Shown here in pieces: positions 25,605 through 35,900 of a stretch of 64,000 bases of DNA (positions are counted from its first letter, which is position 1; each line of letters starts with the position of its first letter). A program made the position numbers and the translations under genes. The notes under the pieces are model-generated. The model searched no databases. It was given only the letters and a program-made list of their open reading frames with translations, and was not told the DNA's origin. The DNA comes from Dromaius novaehollandiae. Taxonomy: Eukaryota; Chordata; Aves; Casuariiformes; Dromaiidae. The stretch is from contig NC_088132.1 in NCBI RefSeq assembly GCF_036370855.1, positions 63,774,841-63,838,840 on the forward strand, read 5' to 3'.

Positions 25605-27250
25605 GCTTTTTCTTTCTCCCTCCCCAGAGCTTAATGTCACCTGCACGTTACAAGCACACTGCCTGTTTCCATTTCCCAACTCAGTAATGGAAATGTTGAA
25701 TAGACCTGAGCCTAGTGCAATCCTTATGGGCCTAGCTCAGAGTATGGGTCTTTAGTCTGACAAGGAATAACTGATCATCTTTGAGTATCATTTTTCCACC
25801 TAGGGCTTATAGACTGTGCTTACGGACTGTTTAACAATTTTTGTGACATTAGTTTAGCATGTCTTCAGTCCCTTTTTGCCATTTTTTAAAGAGAGATTTT
25901 AGAGGCTTCTGAAATGTACCCAGATCTTCATGAATTCTCAAAGATAATTATTAATGATTCAGAAATCACACTTGCTAGTTCCTTAAGCAAAGTAAGATGA
26001 ATTTTAGAAGACCTTGCTAAAATGAATACATCTATCTCATCAACGTATTCTGTAACTTCCATCCATTTCATGCATCTGTTTTTGATTGCTCCAACTACTT
26101 CTCTCTGTGGACACAGTCTGGGAGATAAATGACTCCAAGGACCATTTCCAAAAGGCATTATGGATAAGATAACCCCAGGTTCGATCCCTTCCACCTTGCA
26201 CCAACTCTATTCCAGGTGGCCTTGCTATCTCAAACACTGTGACATGATCCCATGTGACACTAGGGCAAGCAGAACATATCTTCTGTTTTCTACCAGAAGA
26301 ACACCACTTCAGTGGTCCGTGAACATCCTCTTTATGTCAGACACTTCCAACTGAAAAAAACACAAAAATGATAACTACATCTTAGGGCCTCATCTGCATC
26401 TCAGCAGGCTGATGGCCCAGTGCTCCACAGCTGGGTGAATCCAGCCTACTCCAGAGGAAGCAAGCCTGAGCAATCAAGACATGAGCCAGTCTGTACCATT
26501 CCACCTTGAAGCCAGAGATCACCTATCCACCTTTCATTTAACATAATAAATGCACCCAGAGCATCCTCATGTATGAGGACTGGAGCAGAAAACATTCCTT
26601 CTGTCATTATATGTTTTGAGCCTCTTCTACTTCCCTTTGCACGCTTTCATTTCTAATATCTTTGTGGAACTACTTCTTGTTATTTTTCGGTCTCTTTCCA
26701 GTTGAAAGTTAGATGCCTGTAGTATTTCTTATTTTTACATCATATGCTTGGGCTCTGATTGCCACCTTCAGCTGTGGACCTGCTTTGAACACCATTTCTT
26801 AAACTACAGCTGGTGCTCCCTTAATCCTCAGGCTATCTTTTGAGAAATACTACCTATCAATTTTCAGAGTTTGCTGCACTCTGCTTTTCTGTAGGAAATT
26901 ATCCTAGTTTTTATGTTTCCATTTCTTAGAACAGTGCCTAAGTTCTCATTAAACTTGTGCAAATTACCTTGCACGTTTACGTACTTACTCAATTCTTCCC
27001 TATTATTCAGAACCAAATACTGAGCACCAGTTCCCTGAAAAGCTTCCTCAGCTGCTGAAACAAAAAGTTGTCCCAGTACATGCCAAGAATTTGATAGCCT
27101 TTCTGCATCTTGTTATATTGTTTTCCTCCTACATATGTGAAAAGTTCTCCCATTTACAAACAAATTTTGTCCTTTGGATGTGTTGACTAGTTGCTCTCAA
27201 AAAGCATCACCTACTTCTTTGTCGTGGATGAGATATTGTTTTGATTTGAC
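25605..27250 (-). mobile_element. Ancient CR1-type LINE remnant, EN to mid-RT part
   Basis: Reading on the plus strand (reverse of the element), several phrases match, in order, the reverse complement of CR1 ORF2. Near 25633 'aatgtcacctgcacg'; near 25684-25735 'agtaatggaaatgttgaata' then 'cctagtgcaatccttatggg'; near 25938-26010 'ctcaaagataattattaatg' and 'tgctagttccttaagcaaag'; near 26640-26690 'ctaatatctttgtggaacta' then 'cttcttgttattttt'; near 26999-27120 'attcttccctattattcaga' and 'aaagttgtcccag'; near 27190-27225 'gctctcaaaaagcatcacct'. These run from the RT fingers back into the endonuclease. About 26120-26430 shows little match and may be an insertion or a fast-decayed part. The 3' end of the element is missing at the left side. 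Frames are fully broken. Confidence 0.75.
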
Positions 27251-27254
27251 TGGT

Positions 27255-29830
27255 TACTGGCTCTCTAGAGGAATGTCCAAAAGTATCTACAAGTCTACAA
27301 GGGAGATTAATTCTTTTTAAAGTATTGAGTTTACTGAAAGTTACATCTTGAAATCAGGAAAATCAAGCTTTGACAGATGAGAAGCTTAAAACTCCTGAAG
27401 GTGCAGTTTACTTAGAGGAGGCACTGGGTAGGCTAGATTCCATTGGTGGTAAAAATAGCTAAGCATGAATCCAATTTACTTTTTTATAACACTGCCCAAA
27501 GAAAAGTACCCGTAAGTAAATTAACTACATCGAGGTGTCTGTGCAAAACTTGCCCTCATAACCCTTCAAAACTGTGTGAATGCTGCAAAAGCCTTTTAGT
27601 GAATTGAAAGGCTAAAGTAGATTTTATTCCAGTGGAACAACATTGACTTGTGATATAGATGGCCTTCCATTTTCTGTTGCTAATTGACAGAAAAGTACCC
27701 AAGAGTTCAACTCAGAAAGGGAAACAGAATTCTTGTCAGACTTTTTGCCTTTCTGTTAATGTATTAAGTGTTAATCTATTTTTATGTGGTTTTATTTCTC
27801 CAGTCTCTCTTCTGAGTAAATTATAAGTGTTTCTAGTTTGAGGAATGTCCCTGATTTTCTGCTACAGTACATTTGATACTTTTCCTTTGTTTTATGAAAC
27901 CGTCTCTGTAGGTTGTCTAAAAGGGTATGTAAATGACTGGGACTCAGAATAATTTAGCATGAGACTTACTACATCTCTCCCAGAGTTAACTAGAGTTAGA
28001 TCCCTACCATGATGTTACTCTTTTTTCTTCACCTCTTTATCTTTACCCTTCCACTTGTTCCTGATCCTTAGAATATGTATATGTACTGAAAAAGTATATT
28101 CTTGAATTTTCCCTTCTATTTTTTGTGAATAATTTGTACTCTTTTATACCAGTACTCATCTCACAGTTTGTTCTATCTCAGTTCCCTGATGCCAGTTCTG
28201 TCATGGCTTTGGCTGTATGCTAAGTTTCTCACTGTTTCTCTTTATTTCCTATAGTCCTGACATCTGTAGAGACATCAGAAGATGATCACATTATTCTTAC
28301 CCCTGTCTCCCATATGGCTTTATTGCTGCTTTCTCTTTTCATCTAGAACCGATCATTTGGCTAAATTATCATTTATATTTTGCAGCTATTCCAGGTACTG
28401 TGCCTGGATGGAGGGACCTGAGCAAAGCAAATGAGCAGCAAGAGTTTCCTGTAAAGAGACCAAGCCACGGACTTGGATCAAACCACCATGGATTTGAGAT
28501 GTAGAGCTCAGAGGGTGAATTTCTCTCTATCTGCATCTTGAGGAAGTGCCAGGGCATCCAGCCTGGGCTCAGATTTCTGCCTAGAAATGGTTTCTACTAT
28601 AAGGACTTTCCTTGGTTGGAGCTTCATAGCAGGTATATTTTTAGACTTGGGTGAATCTACCTCACAATTAGAGATGGACATCCATTTGGTACTGTATGCC
28701 CTGATGAAAGAAAAAGACTGATCATATGATGTCCTTAAGATGTAAGTGAAAAATTCCATGAATGTGATAAAACTATGCTTATAGAAGGTTAATATTTGAT
28801 TATATGTTTTAATAAATGTGATGGTTATAGAGTCAGCAGATCATGAGTTTATTTAGAGTCATGCTTTTTGACCACCTCTAAAGTCTTTAGTGTGACTGTG
28901 AATATGCAATAGAATACTAATATACTTAACTTTCTTTTAATGTCAATTAATAGATTAACCATTTAAAGCCCTTATATACTAAACTATAACACAGAGATGA
29001 TGCATTTCATTCCTGTTACAGTTCAGGAAATAGATTCTGTGCTAGGTCTGCAGAGCAGCAGGCGGCACACCTTTTTAAGTATGACATGTTACACTGAAAA
29101 TCAATACATCACTTGAGATAAACAAGGTAAAGTTGACAAGGCACAATGTTAGCAGTACTCTAAACCTATTTATTTGTTCAGTCACTTAACCATGCACCAC
29201 AGAAGATCATTTTATTCCAGCCAAAAATATTAACATTTTTTAAATTCATAGTTTCCTTATTATAATAATGAAAGCATTTAACATATAAGATACTATATAC
29301 TGAAACATACTGACTATCTAAGACCAATAACACCTCCCCCTCATCTGAATTTACACTTCCATTAGCTTAGTATATGGTCTTAGGTAAAATAAGGGTGGAC
29401 ATAAATCTATTTTCACAATGTGCCATGAAAGTCTCATTGTTTCATAGGACAAACAAAGATTTGAAGATATTGTGTAGATTTTTAGTGCATATAAATATTT
29501 GTTTTCTGAAAAATGTGTATTGCGTTTTACCTCAGTAGCAGTACATAACTTTTTCTGCTTCTTTCAACATAACCCTACCAGACTTTCTTTTTCCTTAGTG
29601 ACTCAACATGCATATTTCCAGTATATGTGGCAAAGAAACTAGATGTGTTTTTAAGGTACTGTGCTACTGTTACACATAGCATGAAGTGGGACTTCTTATA
29701 GTTAATTTTGGTCAAACATTTGGAATAGAATTTGGTCTTTCTTTAAACATTTATCTTCCAGAAAGACAATTGTGCCTAAGGAAATGGTAAACAAGAATAT
29801 TAGTGTGTTTGATTGGTCTCCACAGGTTTC
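27255..29830. other. Unique DNA with a weak terminal-exon candidate
   Basis: No confident feature. The notable item is an acceptor-like site ending at 28385, followed by an open segment to a stop at 28502-28504 and an AATAAA at 28811-28816 (see findings). Otherwise AT-rich and without recognisable repeats. Confidence 0.45.
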
Positions 29831-29834
29831 AGTG

Positions 29835-30125
29835 TGAGATTATGAGAGCATTTTACATATGTTAATGACTTGAGCCTCACACCACTCCATTGGGAAAAGA
29901 CAGCATTATCCCCACTTAGCAGTGCAGGAAATGAAGGAACATGTGTGAGTTATTTAAAGGTATCAGGTGTCAATCTACATGATGAAGTGCTGATATACTT
30001 AAATAAAAAGATTGGTTCATGGAGCGGTGAGGATTTAGTCAAGCATAGGCAGGAAATCTGTGGCCTCACCAGGAACCCAGAACCCTTAGCTCCCACAGCT
30101 CCAGCCATAATCCTCCCTTCTAGTG
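29835..30125 (-). mobile_element. MIR-type SINE, nearly full length
   Basis: Reading on the minus strand, a degenerate tRNA-like head falls near 30125-30055 ('gggttctgggttcctgg'). Then come 'aataactcacacatgttcct' (the 'caagtcacttaacct' area), 'catttcctgcactgctaagt' and 'ggggataatgctgtc', matching the MIR core. The tail follows at 29890-29835: 'gtgaggctcaagtcattaac' then 'atatgtaaaatgctctcata', matching the MIR/L2 3' tail. The order and spacing fit a roughly 260-base MIR. A 110-codon plus-strand frame (29870-30202) is antisense to it and not a gene. Confidence 0.72.
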
Positions 30126-30129
30126 CTTC

Positions 30130-30750
30130 TCAGTGCAGTATGCGCCCAGTGCAAGTAACGAACCCCTTTTTTAGCATCTATATCCAACAGAGAAGGGGTT
30201 GAAAAGAAAGTTTGGATTGATAACCATGTTCTTGCCTTAGCCATGTCACTGGAATTGGCTTCAGAGAAAATAACATCCATTTTGTTTCTAATAATGGGAT
30301 GAGAGTCTTGTTTCTATCTGTGGTGCTTTTTAAAGAAAATGGATAAAATCTATCTTTTATAATAGAAGGAAGAAGAAAGACAGACAGACATATTCTATTA
30401 GCATTTTAAACTCCCTTGCATGAAACTGCTAACTATGATTTCACCTTCTGTGGGCCTCTGAAGGCTAGCTGATTCAAATGTAATACAGCTGCTTTACAAT
30501 TTTCTAAATCTAGGGATATTCTTCATGAAAAAAGAAAAAGCTTTAATTTTTTTTCATATTTCTTGGGGGGAGGGATAAGAAGAAAAAGTAGTGAGGTGAA
30601 AACAGCCACTTTAAACAATTACAGAGATTTATGTAAAGTAATAATGACAAAATAAACCCCCTTAAATATTTTTCAAACCAACCTGGAAGTCAAGCTATGT
30701 AAGATTAAGGGCTTATGCAAGCCTTTTCTTTACTTGAAAATTTAAATAAA
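30130..30750. other. Unique AT-rich DNA
   Basis: No gene, RNA or repeat family was recognised. A short purine-rich stretch lies at 30364-30388, ending in three GACA units. Confidence 0.5.
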
Positions 30751-30751
30751 T

Positions 30752-30800
30752 CCTCTTATTTATTTGCAATGATACCCTCTTATTTATTTGCAATGATACC
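30752..30800. repeat. 24-bp perfect tandem duplication
   Basis: The 24-base unit starting 'cctcttatttatttgcaatg' at 30752 is repeated without change from 30776 to 30799, and the next base also matches. A small slippage-type duplication. Confidence 0.95.
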
Positions 30801-31199
30801 TGATGACCAAAATAAAAATGATATCAAAATGCATTTTCTTCTTACTGTATTATGCTCTGCACCTTACTAGGTCAGCACGAGTGAAGTCTGGTTGAGGGCT
30901 GTCTACACTTGGTTCTACAGACTAATTGTTTAACACCTAAGTTCCTGCTGAACAGCAGATGTACAACCCCCAGAGCTCCTATCAGTTTGCTAGCTGAGTT
31001 ACTAGCCCATAGCAAAGCCCTGATGAAATGTCACTATCTTTTCCAGCTGTTAGTCCAGCCAGCTGAGCACTCCCAGAGTGATGGCCTTTCACATGAGCCA
31101 GGCAAGAGCAAGAAGACTGAGGAATCAGGGGAATGATTGTTTTTGTGTTTCTTTTACTCAGCAACCCAGTGACTGAAGTACTCTGACGGATATAAAAGG

Positions 31200-31430
31200 C
31201 TGAGATTTGAACCCGTACCATGTCTGATAAGAAGTAGGGACTTGAATCTAGGTTTTTGTATGCACTAAACTGCAGGTTGTTGGCTGTTCTTGAGAGGGTT
31301 TTTCTCAACCTTATCTTTGGAGCTGTTTTACTTTACAAATAATTAAATATCCAGTGGAGCAAAGACCAGAATCTCTTGTTCCACCTCAGTGCCCTAACCA
31401 CTGAGCCCTAAAGTCCTTGTCTTCTTCTTT
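31200..31430 (-). mobile_element. tRNA-derived SINE cluster (two same-strand modules)
   Basis: On the minus strand, a module at about 31415-31360 has the A-box-like 'gctcagtggttagggcac' followed by 'tggaacaagagattctggtc'. A second at about 31285-31205 has B-box-like 'agattcaagtccct' and, further on, 'gggttcaaatctcagcc' (a near-perfect Pol III B box). Together they look like one or two old tRNA-derived SINEs of the same general kind as the element at 23483. No tRNA cloverleaf closes. The 108-codon minus frame at 30982-31308 overlaps the second module and extends beyond it to the left. Confidence 0.5.
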
Positions 31431-31439
31431 CTGGCCCAA

Positions 31440-32025
31440 TGAATACTTAATCATTATCCCAAGTGGAGCAATGCCAATGGATTAAGATGGCTTTTCTGTG
31501 ATACCCAATAGTCTGGTGGGTGGGACACACTTTGGGATGTTTCTTGTGTCTGTTCCACTCAGCAGCTTGGAAAATAAATTTCTGACCTGCCAAAGGATTA
31601 CCTGATGGCAAAGTAGCTCCCTCCATCTCTTTATTTTGCTTAAGCTTAAATATTTGACTCAGGAGGAGTCTCTCTGAAGTCAAAATGAAACATGTCTGTA
31701 AATGTTTTGTGTTTAGGGCTTCAACTGATATTTTAATTAGTAATGCAGAAATTGAATTCATTTCCAGATTGCTTGAAGTTAGGCAGGACTGTGACTATAA
31801 ATAAGCAAGAAACACCACAACACAAAACACCTTTATATACTCTATAAAAAAAAATTTGAAAGAGATAAGAAATAAAGGTGAAGCCCAGGACCGATCTTGT
31901 GGAAAGGTAGTGGGAACTTCATTTGGGCAATTAGTGCAGCCCACAGCTGTGTAAGAGGATAGAAGATCCTGCAAAGTCAATAATGCTAAAAAAGCACAAA
32001 GGCATAATGAGGCATAGCAAGCTGA
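31440..32025. other. Unique DNA flanking the CpG island
   Basis: Open frames of 101-104 codons on the minus strand (31447-31761, 31795-32100) have no recognisable family. The 31795-32100 frame starts inside the GC-rich block. No repeat family was identified. Confidence 0.4.
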
Positions 32026-32027
32026 AC

Positions 32028-32900
32028 GGGAAGTTACGGTACGGGAAGGCATCGAAGGAAAGTGAGCCGTTCCCTTTGGGAGATGCCATGGCCTCATCAC
32101 CCCCTCAGCAAACGTGGCTGAGGGGTCCGCTGCCTCTTGCCGCTGCCACGGGAGGGCCTGTGGCAGCCGGTGTCCGCCATGCGGCAGGCCCCGGCAGGCC
32201 CTGCAGCGGGGTCGTTAGCAAGCACAGGGGCCTAATTAGCTCCCTCCATGCACCTGTTGGGGGCAGGGGGTACCCCAGGGCCCTCAGTTAGGGCCTCCCT
32301 TGGGGGGGGGGGGGTGAGGTTGGGGCCAGGCTGTTGCTGTTTGATCTACCAGGCTGCCTTTCTGAGTGACCCTGCTGACACCAGTGCTGCTTGGGGAAGA
32401 AAGCGGTAAGAAAAAAGCTTTGCACCTATTTTTTCTCTCTGGGCCTGACTGTGAGGCAGCGACCTTGGCTGGGACCCTGGAGGAGCTGGACCCAAGCTAG
32501 CGCGTGTGCTGGGGTGCCGCGCGGGGCGCCTTGTCTCTGCGTGGCGCCGGGCAGCACTGCCTGGGCCTGGTCCGGCCGCGAAGGCTGCCCCGCTGCGAAG
32601 GCTGCCCTGCCGCCCCCCAAACTGCCGTGCGGGGCTGCGCTGCGGTGGGGAGAGCAGCCATCCCCGACCACCGCCGGCTGTTGGCTGTGTGAAAGGGGGA
32701 GGCGTCGCACCTGCACGGTGCCAGCACGCCTGGGCCGCGCACGGCCCTCCGCCATGACCAAGGGCAGCTCACAGAGCACAGCGGTTTCGCTTTTAGTTTA
32801 TTCCTCTGCTACGAGCGATGGGAAATGAAACCTCAGCGCTGGGAGTTCCCCACGCCCGTGTTGAGGGAGGCAGAGGGACCAGCCCTGGGGTCACAGACTG
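32028..32900. promoter_or_regulatory. CpG-island-like block (orphan promoter or enhancer candidate)
   Basis: About 870 bases of GC-rich DNA sit in an otherwise AT-rich region. By eye I count roughly 29 CpG in the 300 bases 32461-32760 and about ten more in 32101-32220, far above the flanks. CpG islands in vertebrates usually mark promoters or act as orphan islands beside distal enhancers. Several overlapping open frames (plus 32391-32828, 145 codons; minus 32426-32779, 117 codons; others) are Ala/Pro/Gly/Arg/Cys-rich and open on both strands, as expected from few AT-rich stops. None resembles a known protein. A 17-base duplication (gcgaaggctgccc units at 32578 and 32595) and a G13 run at 32302 lie inside. 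No TATA box or recognisable first exon was found, so the direction of any transcription is unknown. Confidence 0.6.
32302..32314. repeat. G13 homopolymer
   Basis: Thirteen consecutive G bases inside the GC-rich block. Such runs can take part in G-quadruplex formation and are error-prone in sequencing. Confidence 0.9.
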
Positions 32901-32904
32901 ACCT

Positions 32905-35900
32905 CCAGGGTCCTATTTTGTAAGACCACACGCTTTTTGTCACCAGAATTAAAGAGCTACCTTAATTTGTTCCATATAGACTAAAATATTGTTTTCACTA
33001 TATTTACAGGGAAAAAACCACACCCCACACTATTGCTTTAGTGGTAGGATGGGTAGTAAGACAGGAGTAAGGCTCGGATTTTAAATCTCCCCATCTTGAA
33101 ATTAATCCATGAAGTAGCGTATGTGGTGTTTAATCAGAGGAGTATGAAGAGCCTTCCTCTTTGGCTGTGTGCGCAGGAAATGTTGCTGGACGTTGCGTTT
33201 CTCTTCCCAGTATTGGTGTCTTCAGGGATTACTGCGGGATAGCAGCCAACAAGAAAACTCTCCTGCACGGAAATGTCAGTTAGAATGGTTTAGCGAAACG
33301 CAAAGTTACTATGTGGCACTACTTTTATTACATATGACAATGATACATTAAAATCAAAGCACTACTGTAGAAAATCATAAGATCTCAAATGCTTAAAGCA
33401 TGGTGGAAATATCTAAGATAATGGCAAGGTCCCTAGGGCTGCTTTTAACCCATTTCATGCCCCTTCCCCTCAGTGAGTATTACTTCCTTTGGAAGACAGT
33501 GTATTAGGTTTCTACCTTTAAAAGCAAAATGAAGTGGATAGCTGACACTGTCCTGGGTTAGATACTTTCTAATATCAGACTGTGTATACCAGCATTTTTA
33601 CATGAGAGTAAAATGCACTAGAAACCTCTCATTAAGTATCATTACACAGATACAAGTGGAAGCTGTTGCTGAACTAGATCTTGTGTTAATTTCAACTAAA
33701 TTCAAGACTTGGCAAGGAAAAATGCTTCTTGAATGGATAGCGAGTCCCTAGGGAAAACTAAAAGAATGAAAAATATTAATTACCTGCAATTTTCTTTTAA
33801 TCAATGTTTGCAAACCCTGTGTCTGACCATTGTAACCTGATAATGTGTAGGCATGCTTAATTTTCTCAGCTTCTTAGTTTTTTCAGCCAACGTTTTCTCC
33901 ACACATATTAGATATACCAACCTTTTAAAATCTACACTTCGTAAGTTAATATGAGTGTAACTTAGTGAGAAATAAATCGTCCAGATTATTATGCTTTGCC
34001 TGGTCTTGTCTTTATCATTGAAATGTCCTCTATTGCTCTTTTATTTTCGTTATTATTTATTGTCAGCTACTTTTAGATAAATACTTTTAGCTATTGCTTA
34101 TTTCTAGTAACCTAGACAATAATGTATACTTGTTATATCTGCACATGCACCTGAGGTCTGATGTTACAAGAAAGTTATTTAGTAATGTGCACTAGCATGG
34201 AAGAAGAAAACCACATGAAAAATACTTGCATAGATATTTACACATCCACCCAAGCCCATTAGTTTCTGTTCTTCTCCAGGTGTGAGAGATTGCTCAAGGG
34301 ACATGGCAGTAAGAATAACAGCAGCAACCCTGATCAATCTGAGGGCAGGCTGATCTTAAAAATAAGTATTTGGGGCAAAAAGACTCTCAATAGTTCCCAG
34401 AAGTTTACATTTGGAAGGAATACGTTAGCTGTATCATGGGGAATTAGACACGTCCCATAAGCAATAAAATCTGGTTGGGTTGTACCAGTTTAGGCTTCTG
34501 AAATCCCAGCAAATCAGCTCAGGTCTTTGTGCCTTTTTACTGCTGGCAACCAGGACTGTATTAAACCCAAAGTACAAGAAAGTAGATTTGTGTTCTGTCC
34601 TGTGATTTCCCAAGTGATTTGGCACAAATAAGCAGAGTCTGGTTGACTGTCCTGTCAGCACAGAAATAAATACTGAAACCAACCTGTCTTTCTTCTCTAC
34701 ATGCCCTTAAAGGAATGGGGGAGGGGGGGAAGATAGGTATTAACATTACTTGTGACTGAAAACTAGTAAAGCAAGATATACTACGCATGGAGATGACAAG
34801 ATGAAAGCTTGTTTATACAAGATAAATTTGCTTTCTGGTACCTGTGGTTCCTCTTTGCTTGTGTTACCTCTCTCAGAGGTGAGGTAGGAACTAAGAACTC
34901 CAACCACATGGAAATTATGGGAAGAAGAAGTGTCCATCTTGTTTTGTACTTAGTTTCAAGGTTTCTGTTCCCAAACAGAATGTCTGAGAAGCATGCAGTA
35001 TTTCAAGGAGAATAGGGATACACTGCCTTATTATTACGTAGGGAAAAGAGATGAACAGGAGACAAATAATTCAAAGCAAAACTGTTAACTGTCTTGGATT
35101 ATGGAGTGTGATGATGAAAGCATGGTTTGTAGAATTGATATATGTGAACTTTTTTTTTTTTTAATAAGATGTCTGCTTTGTTCCTCCTGGATATTATCAA
35201 CAGGTGAAATACAAGAATAGTTGAATATTTTTAATGCAAGTATAGACACAGTCAACTGATGGTCTGCTTTGCAATCATTGTTCAGAAACTATAATGGAGA
35301 TGCACAAACAGAACAGCACAGCATCTGTGAACTGGTGGTAAACACTTTGATCCTATTCTACCTTTACATTATATTCAAAACTAGTTCAACTGCACTCATA
35401 AATGTGCAATGTCAAACTTACTTTCTAATATAGGCAGGGCCTACTGCATCCTAGCAGGTATGAGCTGTAGTGATAAATAACTTCCTTCACTACTATACAT
35501 CTGATGTGACTGATTACTCCATTTACAGCCAGTTAAGTTTCTCTGTTCTGAGTACTTTCTAATTTGCTTTCATTTAACAATTACGAGCTATATGGCTTAA
35601 CTCTCTAAAACCTTGTCATGTAAGCTCCATTAATACTACTAATTAAATGTAAAGTTTTCTGCTGAGTTCTACTTTCAGGAAGTATGATGCAGCGTATCAG
35701 CCTAAACACAGAAAAATGCTTTGCTTCAAATATCTCATTTTTGCTTAGAATACATTAGGTGGATTAGTTATAGTTATAATTTAATATTAGATTGTAACAG
35801 AAGATGTTTTCTTTTGCCACTTTCAATTAGAGACCTGCTAACACTAAAGTGTAAACTTGTCTATGGTGGAAAATAGCATCTGCTTGGATGACTCATTCTT

